The notes beneath the pieces were generated by a model, which did no database searches, was not told the origin of the DNA, and saw only the letters and a program-made list of their open reading frames with translations. A program made the translations under genes and the position numbers. A stretch of 64,000 nucleotides of DNA from Struthidea cinerea (Eukaryota; Chordata; Aves; Passeriformes; Corcoracidae): contig VZTI01004803.1 of assembly GCA_013397865.1 (NCBI GenBank), positions 1,912,473-1,976,472 on the forward strand. Reading direction: 5' to 3'. How positions within the stretch are numbered: the first letter of the stretch is position 1; every line of letters begins with the position of its first letter. Below are positions 27,077-40,519 of the stretch, piece by piece.

Positions 27077-29360
27077 AAGTGTATGCCATGGATAACTCCA
27101 TTAATTACCACACCAGTATCGACACATTATGTATGATATGGTATATACCTTCAGAATCACAGAAGAGGGTGTTTTATGGGTATGCAATCCGTCCCTGAGC
27201 TTGGCCTAAGAATGACTATTTCAGCACTATAGGGACCCATCAGTAGCCACAGACTACACTACAATGAGCAGATGTGCTTAAACTGGGGGAAAATTCAAGT
27301 TGGCTTATATGGTTCATGGTGCCATTCAGGAACAGATAGCAACTTAGAAATCCAACTTGATAAGTGTTTTAGCTTCCTTAAATCAAAATTTTTGTAAGGA
27401 AAAATGTGAAGTTATAAAGCACATTTTGAAAAGTTTTTATCCAGCACTGATTTAAGTTTTGAAGTTATCAAACTGAATATTTTATTTAACTAAAATGAAT
27501 GTGCTTCAGAGATCTAAAATAAGAGTATTTGCTTAATAGGCTTCCGTGACTCTCTTACTCATCATGTTAAGTCTCCTGTCAATAGTTGTTTTTATTCCTA
27601 GAGACAGTGATTTCAGTTAATGGTATCCATTTTGCATTTGATATTACTTGTCTTTTACAGAATATAACATAAAAATGGAAACTCAACTAGCCCCAAAATG
27701 CATGTTCATCTGCTTGCTCATCTGCATGCTACAGAAAAGATTATATATGTAGAAAGCTGTGAAATTCTGCCATAGTCACTTAAAGGTATAAATAAAAGAT
27801 ATTAATAATTATCAGTTTAGAAGTCCAAACCAGGAAAGAAGTGAAGAACATTACATCTAAAACTCTTATTTAAAAGTAAAAATAATTATTTTTAAAAAAA
27901 CCTATTCTCATCTACCCTGATTAACTTACATTCTTAGTAGCCACTGGCCACATGTATACAGAAGATCTGCAGTAACTTTTCCCATACCAAATATATACAC
28001 TTCCTCAAAAAATGGAGAAATGACTACTGATTGAAGTCAGAAAAAGTTTAAAATGCAGAAATATTTTCAGGCTCAGAAGTAGCTTACAGCCATGCAGTTA
28101 ATAAATGAGAAGCTTGCAATTTCTTTACACTGTCTGAATTAGCAGGTGCAGACGCAGTCAGATGGAATGGTAGATTTTTTAGAATAAGAGACAATCTAGC
28201 AAATAATACTACTCAAAATGCTGTAATCCAGTCATATTGTTTTAATTGGGCAACATGGCATTGTGATAACAGATGGCAACTCCATGTGAACAGATTCAGC
28301 CAGACTGATAGCGTTCTGCCCCAGCTCCTCTGAATGAACAGCTATGTGCTTCCAGTTTATGTTGCAATAGCTTCATTCAGATTTCACACTTGCATAGACA
28401 CTGTGCCATTATGAAAGCAAATACCATTTAAGGCTCTATGCATTAGTGTATGGAGATTTCATGGTAGTTTCCATTACTGAAGTTTCAAGTTGGTTGGAGC
28501 CGTAATAGTCGAGCTGCATTACAATTAAGACGTTACTGGTATCTGTCTACCCCCAGCCAAAGGTTACAGTTCCTGGCTCGAAGTTAGCAGAAATAACATA
28601 TCTAAATCTTAACTACTCCATCTAGATGGTGCCAGCTGTCATCTGTCTTCCTCAGTGGTTTATCCTAGGACACCGGGCGTTTTCAGTGGAAGTGCTACAC
28701 ATGTTCCCCTCTACTGACTCTGTGGTAACTCCTGGCAGAGAAATGGGATGGACAGCTGGAGGCAGAAACATCTTTAATTTCAGAGGAAGGATTTGCCAGA
28801 ACTTGCTTCTCAAAATTCTAAACGTTAATAGCTTCCTTCCACAGAGATAAGAGCAGTTTCTAGGTCAGTGGATAGCTAATGTAGTGCTGCCACTTTGGAG
28901 AGGGTAATATGTTAATGGGGCACTTTGTCAAAACATGCAGAAGCATCAGCTACTATGTTCTCCATAACACTCTTCATATCTGTGCACTACACAAAGCAGC
29001 AAAGTATGGGAGGGGCAGAACACAAGTTAGTTGTCTTACCCAACCCGTAGGGCATTACATCCTTTGGGATATGAGAGCCTCAGCCATTTGCTTCCTTCTA
29101 TCAGTAATGTTCCAGGGGTGGGGGAGGAGAAAGAAACCAAATGTGAGCAGACTCTGGCTGGCTCCTGTGCTCTGTGTGCTTTCTCACTCCCTTGCAAACT
29201 CTCTCAACAACAATTGTAATCCAGCTGAAGTTTTTCCTGGCTCTTGCCCGATTTAACAGATGTTTAATAATAGTTCTGGATCACTATTTACATGCTGAAC
29301 AGTTTTCTGTTAATCTGAAAAATTTTTAGTGAAAAAAGACTATGTTGGGGAGGTGGTTGG

Positions 29361-29410
29361 AAAAAAAACCCAACAAAACAAACAAAAGAACCCCCAAAAA
29401 TATAAAAAAT
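29361..29410. repeat. A-rich low-complexity tract
   Basis: Runs of A separated by single or multiple C, followed by ATATAAAAAATAT. It is similar in composition to the tracts at 4.57 kb and 50.97 kb. Confidence 0.8.
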
Positions 29411-31041
29411 ATTTACATTCTCAGGATGTATATATTTCATCAGCAACAATTTATCTGCTTCCAGAGTGACTTTCTTAATGCCCCAGTACTTGAAATGATT
29501 TTGTAGTACACTTGGCAGGCAATCCTACGAGAAGATCATGATGTACAAACAGTAGGCTTTATCTGTCTCAGCTGGCCCTTATATGGTCTGTCATACTATA
29601 GTAGCTAAGCTCCTCACAATCTTTTGGGTATTTCTCCTCAATGCTTTAATGAAACACAGAAGTGCTATATTCTGCATGTTCTATAAGAATGGTCTCAAGC
29701 ATTGCTATGAACATGACACTCACCCTTTTCTCGTATCTTCAGAGCTAACTTGTAAAGCTGTGAAGGTTCAGGCTGCTGCTGACAGCTTTGCTGACTGTAA
29801 CAAGCCACAGAATTAAAGCAGTTAGGTTACACACTATGTACTTCTAAAGTGCCCATCCAGACGTTCCAGGAGCCACACTTTCAGACCTGCTACCCACAGC
29901 CTTTTATCCAGCTAGAGGTGACTATACTGAAGACTGAAGTTCCTTACTAGACAATGGAGAGTCTTAGACAATTTTAGGACATGAATCATCTGCTTGAAGA
30001 ACAGATGAATCACACTCTTCAGTGCCTGTTTCTCTTCATTTGCCATAGAAAATCCAGACAATTATTGGGATAGAGAACTCTACATTTGTTCAGACATTCT
30101 CATGCCCTGATCTGGTCATGAAAACCGCCATCGCAAGACCCACAGAAGTTGTCAGTTACCTGAAATAAACTACAGTCAGTAGGTATGCCTAGGTATTTTT
30201 GAAGATACCTATGTCAAAGTGATTTGTTTGAGGTCTCACACAGTACAGACACAAAGTCTGCATCTCACAAACCTCGGGTCAAAATGTTGTCTATTGATCT
30301 GTCTTACCAGTCGGGTGGAAATGAATAGCCATTATAATGGCCACAAATTCAAAAGTTGCATATAGAAGGTCTTTTTGTTAAATAAAAAATGTCTTAATGA
30401 TTAATTGCAGGAAGGAAGTGAAATCATGCATGCCTCTACCCTATGGAGCAGTCTAAAAAGAGTTTGAGCTATCCTTGTCTTTCACTGTCCTATGAAAACA
30501 ACCTCTTTAAAACTTCCTTCAAGATTACTCTCCCGATGAGAGGAGGCCATATGTAGGCTAGTGGACACACAAATGTAGGTTTTACTCCGCTTCTCATTTT
30601 GTGTGTATTATACTTTGTTTGAAATGGGGATTTCATTGGGTTGTTATGTGACATCTCAGATGTCTTCCCCATTGACCATAGAGTTTTTCCACTTGAAGAT
30701 CATAAACTACCTTACCTCCTTTTTTTTTATTTGCAAAGGTGCAAGGAAGGCACATATATGAGAAACAAGGAAAAAAATACTTTTATGAGATAAGGAAAAA
30801 AGAAAATTTTTAAACTGCTATTTAGACACTCAGTTTTCACTTAAAGAAGAAAATAATCCTCCAAAAGCTGTGGTCTTGAGGAAGATCATCAAAATGTGAA
30901 GGGAGTGTTGCAGACGCAGAAGTGCTTGTATTTACTTAAAGCCTGGAGCTCCAGCCCTGAGAGATTAACTGTCCCATTTGCTCTTGCCTCATGGTGAAGA
31001 AAAGGTTTTTAAAGGATTGTTATTTCATCACTTATCAAAGT

Positions 31042-31090
31042 AACAAAAGCAACAATAACGACAACAACAACAAAAGAAAAAAAGAAAAGG
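31042..31090. repeat. (CAA)n-like / A-rich tract
   Basis: Irregular ACA and CAA triplets (31042-31073) pass into AAAGAAAAAAAG. It is a simple-sequence tract. Confidence 0.8.
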
Positions 31091-33202
31091 AATGATTTAT
31101 TACTGTGATGACTTGTCAGAAATATTCCTGGACACAAGAATGGGACAGAGGAAGAGATGAGACTGAGACAGAGTATAAAGAGAGATTGCCAGAGCTGGAT
31201 CTGAGCATGTTCCTAGTTAGGAGAGATCAATGTATTGCTGATTTAAATGTTATGGAACAGTCAAAAGAAAATCAGTTTGATTCCTGTTTCATAGTTTCTA
31301 ATTCTCACTCAACTCATTTTCCATTGTGTTCTGTAGATCTTCTACCAGTTCAGCTCAAAAGAAAAGAACTTCATCTGGACTTTTAGGTCCTTTTGGCTTT
31401 GGCACAGCCTTTGGCACAACCATGAAGAGCCAGGAAGGTGCAGTTGGGTATGAGTTCATAGGCAGCCCTATATCTATTACACATAATTGTAAAAAGGCCA
31501 GAAAAAAAATAAAGCCAATAACTAAACATTGCAGGGTTGTAAGGTAAAAGTTGGGCTTTCACCCTTTATAACACCTTAGAGATTGCAGCTACCACCTCGT
31601 AGAGAAGAGTTAAATGTTTGACTCAAACACCTGAAGGGGTCTCAGGCCCAAACGTGGGAGCCTGGCATTCAGAGCACCAGGTCCCCTGAACTCTTTGCTG
31701 AACTCTTCCTAGAAGATGCCATGTTTTTGAAATAAGGAAAAGGAGATGCATTTTACTACATATCACATCCAGCTGTAGTTCCTATTACTTAAGTTTGAAG
31801 GAAAGGATATTAACTCTTCCTCCTTGATTGACAATGTAGTTATACAATAAAATGGAGATAATTTTTAAGCTTTTGTTGGTTTCTCCCTTCAGTTGGTTAA
31901 ATTTACTTCAGACTAAGAAAAAAGGCCCCCCTATCTTTCTTTGCTGGTTAGCAGAAAATGAAATATTAATTAATTTTACCTCAGATTTATCCCAGTGAAA
32001 GTAGAATCTAGACATCATATATTAGGCACCTAAAAACCAAATAGATTACATAAAACTGATATGAACTTATTTTTTGTTGTTTTAATTTTTTTGACTCCAG
32101 AAAATATTCATGCAGGTAGAAGGAATCAGTCTTTTGCTTAAAATGTGAGAAAATAACAGTGCATGACCTCTAATTTGCATGACTTAAAATTAACCATAAA
32201 CAACTATATACTTTTCTAAAATATGCAAGAAAGAACAAGTTTAGCTTCTCTGTTGTAAAAAAAAAAGACAGTCAATTAATTTTCCATCCTGCTCTTTTGA
32301 AAGAAAATACTAAAGGTCTGTGGAAAAAATGAACAGGCATTTGGCAAAACCTGGCTTCTAACTGGCAGCAGTTATTGCATTACTGAAACCCATTCATAAG
32401 TGCTGGCTGCTTCTTCCCTGGAAGAATGCCAGGGAAGTACCCACCCTGGCGTCTCTCTTTCCAGATACATCAATCCCTACTCTTAGGTCTTGCTGACATG
32501 CATCAAAATTCATGCTAAAGTAGGCCTTTTGTGCCACCCCAACTAACTGTAAAACAGGGCAAGTAAGGACCACACCAGTCCATCTAGCTTGTATCTGCAG
32601 CTTAAGGTCTTGGACAGGTATATTTTAGTCTTCAGCTATGTTTGCAACATATATGAAAAAAGTGCAAGGCAGTAAAGCACAGTAAACACTAGCATTTGTC
32701 AAATGCGCATCATCTGAAGAGCTCAGTGTTTCTTTACAATCAGGAAGAACAGCCTCTATTCCTTAACTAGTTAATTTTACTTCAATGCATTTGTGTTATT
32801 CCAATCATATGCTCATGTAAATTACAGCAAATTTAAAGCTTTAGTAAAGACAGGCAATAATGTGAATTTCAAAAAGCCTAATTCTAATCCTTTTTAGTAC
32901 TCTAATGTATCAGTAAACACGGACAGCTGTTGATACATATAGACTCATTCCACCCACACTCTGAGCAAATCAGATGTTGAGTAGCTCCCATTTGGGAGCT
33001 CAAGCTAACAGGCACAATGCCTAAGTTAACAGACTTTGCTTTTCCTTCTGGCACGTATGCTCTCCTCACTACCACATCCTGATGTATTTTCCCCACCCCT
33101 TTCAGGTGCCTATCCTGAACAAGCAGGAGATTGTGTGGTGTAAGAAATTCATAAAGCTTTGCACCCTCACCAAGGATTTTTTCTGTTGGAAAGAATGATC
33201 TA

Positions 33203-33232
33203 TGTTGTTGTTGTTGTTGTTATTATTCTTGT
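33203..33232. repeat. (TTG)n microsatellite
   Basis: About six perfect TTG units followed by TTATTATT. On the minus strand it produces the run of Asn in a spurious 87-codon frame at 33102-33365. Confidence 0.9.
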
Positions 33233-35722
33233 TATTGCTAATTTTGCAGTGAGATTTGCTAGACCCAATAAGAATCATGGCCACGGCGTAGGCAGGCTTT
33301 ATGTGATGAAGCAACAAAGCTACATACCCTAGAATTCTTAGGGTACATCGACATCTCGTGGACAAAAAGAATATAACATATCAATTCCTGGCAGGCTATG
33401 GCAATTTAAACGCTGTATTTGAGAACATATATAAGCTTAAGCTGCCTATCTTGGTATAGAGAAGATTGAGTAATATGCACATCTTCTGAAGGAAAACTTC
33501 TGTGTATTTATCTCTCTAGTTTGTTTGGATACTTTTGCAGTCTGCAATGACTTCTGTGCTGCTGCAGCTACACTGCTGCTGGTACAGGAGGTACTGTGGG
33601 TAAACTAAGTTGGACACTATTATACAAGACGGTTCCAGCAGCAGTGGAAGTATACAGGTGCAATATATAGCATAAAGTGTGCTGGAGCCCAAGAAAATGC
33701 ACAGTTGTGGCATCTTCATGATGGAATAGCCAGATATAGCAAAGAACTCAGTTCAACCACTGTGGAAGGGCAGACTACTATTGTTATTTATAAATAAGTC
33801 ATTTTACTTACAGAAATTAGTTTGTTTCCCCATCATTATTATTTCTTTCCTCTCATGCATCCATTCCTTCCCTCTCTGTGAAGGATATCTCCAGGAAATA
33901 AAAAGGGACAGTGCAAAACAGATTCCAGTGCCTCCACATTGGCTGCATTTGCAGGTCTTCACTTTAAAGAATCACCAGAATGACTTATCTGATCTCACGA
34001 TTAGCAAGCCAGCCTTGAGTTACTGTATGGAGATAGTGGAGCTTCTGAATCTTCTGCCATGACAGAACCTAGAGTAAGAATTTTAAAAATTTTTATTTTT
34101 TCCAGATGACTGGTTGACCAGCTGTGACCTGGGAGAGAATGTCACACAGTGATGGCTCTTTCTTTTTGTTTCTCATTGTACCTCTAGGTTAAAAATACCT
34201 AAAACTAAGTTTAGTGCTTTCTTAACAAAACCTGTCCGTAGGATTAATTGCTGGAGTTGTGGTAAACAATTGGTGGGAAAAGCAGATTGCAGCAGTCACC
34301 AGAGAACCATTGTAAGAACAATTTTATCATAAGATGCACTGAATTGTTCGTATGAAAACCAAGAGGAAAACATAGGTCTTGCATACAGCTTTCATTGGCA
34401 AAAAAAATATCTCAAAACATTTTGATCCACTGCATTTTGTCAGTGTCGTTACTGAGACCACCGTTGTGTTACAGATGTCAAGAGTAAACATGGAGACATG
34501 GTGATTTGCCTAGAATCATCCAGAATATTAGTGTCAAAGAGAAATAGCATCTACAGCATCTCATGCTTTCTAAGTGCTGTTTTATGCTTGTTGATGCCCT
34601 TTCAATGCCATGTCTTGTACAGGAAGCATAAATTCCTTCTTTTGGCCCCCACATGATACTTCACAACCATTGCACCTGTGTTTTACATATTTGCAGTGTA
34701 TCTCACTGTTAGTCTGAGTTCTCGTAGGCCAAGCACAAATAACCAGCAGATCTATGATTCTCTGTAGAAGACTGGTTTTGCAGCTGGGAAACATGATAAA
34801 TGCCATTTTCTAGCACTTTAATCAAGTTTTTTTGTGTTATATAACCTGAAAGTCCAGAACCATATTTATCCAAGACCTTAGCATCCTTATAACCTCCCCT
34901 CTGTCCTGTGATCTGATGCTGTCACACCATTGTGAAGATGCCATCATCACAACAGAAATATGTTCAGTTGTGTTCTGAAGTGTTCATGTTTTCATGAACT
35001 TTACATGAGTTTTGCTGAGTAACCATTTTTGGTGCTGTTTCCATTGAATTACTAAGTTCAATCAGACACTAAAATCGAAGGAAAGCTTGAGAACACAGCA
35101 AAGTGTGGAGGGGAAGTGTCACAGGTTTGCTGAGTCATGAAAGCTACATGGTTTTCCTGCAAAGCAAAATTTCAGAATTTCCAACTCTGTAGTAGAAAAA
35201 AGGAATCCAACCCCCAAATAAACTAGCTTTTGAGGATTCAAAATAAGAATCATATTTCTTGGTCACTGTTGGTTACCATCACATTGTCTGTATGACTAAA
35301 ACAAACCGAAATATTTACTAAAAGAGGCTGAAGTTAACATTATACCAAAGGCTGAATTAGATTATATTTCAACAAGGTTTATTAGAAAGTTACTGCATTT
35401 ACTGTTAACATTATTAAGGCTAATTAATCTAGCCGTAATATTAAACTGATAAATTATTTTTGGGGTCTGAAATTATGTCTTTTAATGGTGCTAGAGCATA
35501 CCACATGGCAAAGCAAAATGCCACTGAAGTGGGGAATGAATGTTTTTAAGATATTATACTAGCTAGCAACTGTCTGAGTAGTTCCCACCAAAAATCAACA
35601 TACTATAATCCTGAGTTTACTTTTGGAACATGGCACTGCCTCAATCACCAGCATGTTTTTGATTTTCGTGTTTGTTTGTTTGCTTGTAAAGGTTTTAAGT
35701 GTTTTTCAGTTTGGATTTGAAG

Positions 35723-35739
35723 TTTTTTTTTTTTTTTTT
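35723..35739. repeat. Poly-T run (17 nt)
   Basis: Uninterrupted T homopolymer; the adjoining bases are GGTAGGAGAC. It lies about 170 bases upstream of the candidate exon at 35911. Confidence 0.9.
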
Positions 35740-35910
35740 GGTAGGAGACTTGTAAAACACCTGTAATGCTAATTTGCAAAAACACAGGAACAGTTAAATC
35801 AGTTATTTAAAACATTTTTTAAACATTGAACAAATTAATTTAAAACCCCTTTCATTGTCTTTTGCATCTTTCACTGTCCAATTTTTTTAATTTTTATTTT
35901 TAATCCCTAG

Positions 35911-35983
35911 GTGGAAAAGCTAAGAGCTGGCAATATCAGCATTTTCCATGGTGTACAGAAGCTGTCCTGGGATAATAGCAAAG
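35911..35983 (+). other. Weak candidate internal exon (73 nt, 24 codons)
   Basis: A pyrimidine/T-rich tract ending in TCCCTAG precedes position 35911, and AAAG|GTAGGA follows at 35983/35984, matching consensus acceptor and donor sites. In frame 1 the 73 bases are open for 24 codons plus one base and include GNISIFHGVQKLSW. A TAG lies in the same frame immediately before the acceptor, and a TAA follows seven codons into the supposed intron, so only splicing would give a longer protein. I do not recognise the peptide and see no partner exon nearby. Chance is a serious alternative in 64 kb. Confidence 0.15.
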
Positions 35984-37489
35984 GTAGGACAAGTCCTTTG
36001 GGGTAAGGATGGTACCATAGGACAGTCAGTCACTTAAAAAAACACTGCCTGATGTTCATATCTGGTGGGGCTGGGTCCACGCTCTCCATGACAGTGACTT
36101 CCCCCAAAGCTGTTGGTGTTTGGTAAGCAGTTTAGCTTTCTAAACAAATGAGGCCGATGTGATAACACACTGCACCCAATCTGCAAGGTTTTCTTCTTCC
36201 AGCAACTTTGTAAAGGCATGATGACACAAGGTCATGCAGCTGAATAGAGCAGTAGAGGAAAGAGACCTAAACCAGTGCATCCACTGAGAGAAAGGCAGGC
36301 AGAAACCAGCCCATTGTAGAGAGCATCAGCAGCTAAACAATACACACTTACAGGGAGCTTTGAAACAACTTTAATAGATGTGGCCATTAGAATCCCTCAG
36401 AAGGAGCTCAGTAGGGCAGGGGATGAACAAATACTGTGGGAAGTGCAAGGAGCTGAGAAGAAGGCAGATCGCATATGAGTGGTACAGACTGTGAGGCAGC
36501 AAGGCTTCTTTTGTTTCCCTGATTGAATAACTGTCTGGTGTTTCGTCCAGTCCATATAAATGATGTGAAATTTTGTGGCCTGTGCTACTGCTGAGATCAG
36601 AGGTGATCAGAGGTGATGATGGCTTTCCCTGCTGTTAAAAGCTCATGAATTGTGGCTGTTTGATCTTTTGCAGTTGCATGGAAGACATAAGAAAGCAAAA
36701 CGTGATTTTTGCTTGGATTAGTCTTTGCTCGGACTTCCATAATAGTGAAAGATGTTACGTCAGAGTGAGTGCTTTGGGGTAATTTGTTTTTCGTTTGCTC
36801 TAGAAGGCCTCACTAGTGTACCCTAGTGACGACGATCTTTGCAAAGGAAAGGCAATGCTAACACCAAGATGTTAGCCTTACTAGAACTGACAGGCATGCC
36901 ACTTAGCACCATATGGGATTTTGTGAGGAAGACAGCTGTTATCACTGGGAAGTGTATTGAGATTACTAAACTCTCCTCCAAACAACCATCAGTGAGTAAA
37001 GACTATTGGCAGTCAAACTTGCATGGACAACTGGATTTTTATTGGATACAGCAAGACAGACATAATGAGAAGGAATAATTAATTCTTAATTTCTCACTTT
37101 CAAATGTCCAGCCTTTTGTCTCACAACCAATCACACTAATTATTAAAAAAGAAGTGGCATTTCAAGTAAAAGAGAACTATTACCTGATAGGCAATTTTAG
37201 GCATTCTTAATGACTGCAGTCTCTTTATGTCCAGTCTGTACCAAATGTAAACAGATTCTCAACTGATCCAAGCTGCAAATTTGAGCTAACATACTCTGAT
37301 TTCAAATGAGAAGCTTATTGATACTCATTGTCTAAGAGTTAAGAATCAGACTTAGACCAGCCTTTCTACCTTGTAGAAAGTTCATGTCATGAACAGCTGA
37401 ATGTAGTGCCTCTGTCCACTGCCTTGATGTATGTCTGAAAGTAAGGGAATCCCAAAATGCGAAGTCAGCCCTCCAGCAAGTAAATAAGA
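35984..37489. other. Unique non-coding stretch
   Basis: No gene is supported. A short direct repeat of GATCAGAGGTGAT type lies at about 36595-36619. The part at 36280-36500 is slightly GC-richer but gives no recognisable repeat or domain. Confidence 0.55.
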
Positions 37490-38666
37490 ATACAACCCTC
37501 CATCAGAGATTAAAGAAAGATCCAGGAAGTCTTATGCCTATCAGTGTTACTTCAGTCCTGGGGAAAGTTATGGAACAAATCCTGCTGAGTCCTACCACGA
37601 GTCAGTTGAAGCATGTGATTAGGAAACACCAGAATGCGTTCGCCAAGGGCAAATCCTGCTTGCCAAATCTTTTTAACCTTTTTGCATTCTGCAACAAAGT
37701 AACCTGCTTGGCTGATGTGGGGTGAGCAGTGGACACTGTCTACCTGGATTTCTCCAAGGTTTTTGGTACGGTCTCCCACAGCCTCCTTCTAGAGAAACAG
37801 ATGTGTTATGGTTCTGGACAAGCAGTGTCTGTGGTGGGTGGGGAATTGACTGACAGAGCCACGCTGCGGGAAGACCTGGATAGGCTGAAAGAGTGGGCTA
37901 GCAAGACCCTTAAGAATTTTAACAAGGACGAGTGTAAGTCCTTGCACATGGAAAAACATAGTACAGGAATTTAGCACAGGCTGGGATCTACTTGGCTAGG
38001 GAGCAGCTCTGTGGAAAGGGACCTGGAGGTCCTAGTGGTAGCAAGCTCACTATGAGTGAACAGCGTGCTGCTGCAGCAAAGAAAGGCAACTGGATGCTGG
38101 CTTGCATCAATAAGGGCATCAACAGCAGAGATAAAGAAGTCACTAGCCCACTCTCTTTCACACCTGAAATGTTGTATGCAGCTTCGGTCCCCACTATGCA
38201 AAAAAGCTGTGGACAGGCTGAAGAAGGTTCAGAGAAGGGCCACAAAGATGATCCAAGGACTGGGAAGCCTGCCATATGGGGAATGACTGAGAGAACTGGG
38301 TTTGTTCAGCCTTGAGAAAAGAAGGCTTAGGGGACACCTCATCACTGTGTTCCAGTATTAGAAGGGTGACTACACAGAAGATGGAGACTCCCTTTCATAC
38401 AAGGAGTCACACAGAAAAAGCAAGGGTTAATGGGTAAAAGTTACTCTTGGGGAGATTCTGATGGACCCAAGAAAAAACTTTTCACACTGAGAACAAAAAG
38501 CTATTGGAACAATCTCCCAAGAGAAGGGGTAGTTTCCCCAGTGTTTTAATGTTTGGCTAGACAAAGCATTGGGCTGTCTTGTCTAGACAGTATTTTTGCC
38601 AAGAAAGGTTGGACCAGATGATTCTTGAGGTCCCTTCCAATATGGTATTCTATGATTCTGTGATTA
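37490..38666 (+). mobile_element. CR1 LINE, second subfamily, 5'-truncated and internally deleted
   Basis: Reads from the CR1 RT region (GATCCAGGAAGTCTTATGCC near 37520) to a 3' end of the form TTGGACCAGATGATTCTTGAGG with TATGATTCTGTGATTATG at about 38650-38668. Its 3' end differs from that of the CR1 at 25-27 kb but matches the tail fragment at 63.4 kb, so at least two CR1 subfamilies are present. Compared with the more complete copy upstream, a few hundred bases are missing at about 37858-37862: sequence for a GELTDRA-type stretch is followed directly by that for LREDLDRLKEWA. The missing part is the segment carrying the FNIFINDLD and FADD motifs. The 5' boundary is approximate. Confidence 0.92.
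37534..38315 (+). pseudogene. CR1 ORF2 reverse-transcriptase remnant with core deletion (dead)
   Basis: Fragments of the RT frame occur in more than one phase. One (37534-37725) contains HQNAFAKGKSCLPNLF. A second (37729-37974) contains YLDFSKVFGTVSHS, where the motif A Asp is kept but the following AFD is FG. The frame then crosses the internal deletion into LREDLDRLKEWASK. Later frames (37992-38315, 38056-38286) carry the post-RT region around KKVQRRATKMIQGLGSL. Because the catalytic FADD region is deleted and frames are broken, no active enzyme is possible. The opposing frames at 37971-38275 are antisense shadows. Confidence 0.88.
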
Positions 38667-40372
38667 TGTTTTGTATTTCTGGACGTTAAGGTGGGTATGT
38701 CCATAGTCTCACTAAATTTCTGCTCTAGCCTCAACTCTCTGGAAGGAAAATTGGTCCGCTGCTATGTAAAAATGCAAAACAGTTTAGAGTCAAAGTTTAT
38801 TCCTGGCATTAACACAAACTCCGTACTTAACCCATATCTAGAAAATTAGGTATTTATTTCTTTGTGCCTCAACTTCCCTGCCTATGAAAATAAAGCTAGT
38901 CTCTCCTTACCCATTATCAAAGTACCTACTGAACTAATTCACATCTAAAGTGCTTTGAGCTCCTATGACAGGAATCATTACAGAAATATGAAAAGTTCTC
39001 GTTTTTTTTCCAGAGGAATAAAAGTATCCAGTGAGTCAGCCAATTTGCAGGATGCTTCAGATGCTTTTCACTGTGGATATCTCTGTTTTCCAGGCTTCAG
39101 GAGAGTATGTCCAACACCTGATGGGTTTGGTTTGCCTTCTCTAAAATGAATGATAGCTGTGTTTTGAAACAGAGATAAGGGAAAAGGGGACAGTGAAGGA
39201 TAATGGCAGCAGTTTGGGCTGTCTCTTTTGGCATGGCCTCAATCCTCTTATCTCACCTAATGGCAGAGTGAGTGCCAATGTTTATTTGGCCATTCTCATT
39301 CACCAGCTGCTCCTGTACCATGGTGTTTTTCTTCCCAGATGGCAGCACGATGTTCCACGATAAAACTGACACAAAAAACAATGCAAAATTTGTCTAAGAG
39401 AGGTTCAGCAAGGATGAGAAAAACAGCTGATATCTTTCAGAGCTAGCCAAGTTGCCTGACCTTGATGCCAGAGCAATTAAGGTTTGATTTGAACAGGGGG
39501 TAAGAAAAGAAAGGCCACCACCAGATTTATCAGGTATGTTTTGGGAAGAGGAAAAAATTATTACAACTCCTCTCCACTTTCTGGCTCTGTGACAAAATCA
39601 ATTGCTGCAATCTGAAGAAGCTCCCAGAAGTCCCATATATTAGCAGATCTTGTAAACTATTACGTGCTCCCTAATTAATGCCCTTCTAGATACATATATT
39701 GTGATATCATTCAAATGAACACTGTGATGATATAAACAGCTGTATTTTTCTGAGTTTAATATTTCATTAATCAATATTTTGTAGTATTAAATAGAGAGAT
39801 AATATTTAAATGATATTTATGATTTTTAAAACATATTATCTCCAAACTTTTATTTAAATTATTGCAGAAAATATGTAATGAAATTGTTTTGTTTATTACT
39901 CTAATCTCCCTGAAAGCAAGATACTTTTTCCCTACAGACAGTACACATATGTATACAATATTTTTTGTCCTGCCTTAAGATCAAATAATTTTAAAATCTA
40001 GTAAGTTTAGAATGGCACCGTTTTAATGGTCCTTTAAAATACCCAAAAACATTGCTTCACTTAAATGATGAATCCTTTCAAAAGTCTCCATTTTCCATCT
40101 TGCAGTGGCAACTACAAATTACAAGATCTTTTTTTCTTGTGGATTTCTAGTTTTCTTGTGTCCTGTGTTCTGATCTTAAAGTCAAGTAAATAATGTTAAA
40201 TTCTGAATATCTATAGATATAAATGAGAGGATCCATCTGTGAGCCTAGGATTTTTGATTACAGTTTCTACACATGTGAGACATCTTCTTCAGGCCACATG
40301 CTAAGCCGCTTCACTCATGCTGCTTCCTGCAGTAGCTGGCATTTGGGATACACCGTTCCAATCTCAGAAGTT
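38667..40372. other. Unique AT-rich non-coding stretch
   Basis: No gene or repeat is recognised. The part from 39.7 to 39.95 kb is particularly AT-rich, and reading frames are short. Confidence 0.55.
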
Positions 40373-40515
40373 AGAATCATAAACTCATGGAATATCCTGA
40401 GTTGGAAGGGACCCACAAGGATCACTGAAGTCCAGCTTCTGGCCCTGCACAGGATACCTCAAGAATCACACCACGTGCCTGAGACCACTGTCCAAACATT
40501 TCTTGAACTCTTGCA
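40373..40515 (-). mobile_element. CR1 LINE 3' end fragment, minus strand
   Basis: The plus strand shows the reversed CR1 tail: AGAATCATAAACTCATGG, then GAGTTGGAAGGGACCCACAA, then CTTCTGGCCCTGCACAGGAT, up to TTCTTGAACTCTTG near 40513. Its terminal region is closer to the CR1 at 25-27 kb than to that at 37-38 kb. It is heavily 5'-truncated and non-coding; the 98-codon plus-strand frame at 40223-40519 is spurious. The 5' (right) edge directly abuts the TATA-bearing segment described next. Confidence 0.87.
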
Positions 40516-40519
40516 TTGA

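Larger units (their letters stand above)
27077..35910. other. Unique AT-rich non-coding stretch
   Basis: No gene is supported over almost 9 kb. It contains an A-rich patch (29361-29410), a CAA-rich/A-rich patch (31042-31090), a (TTG)n stretch (33203-33232) and a T-run (35723-35739). Frames up to 115 codons (28909-29256 plus) lack domains and have overlapping competitors in other frames. Confidence 0.6.
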
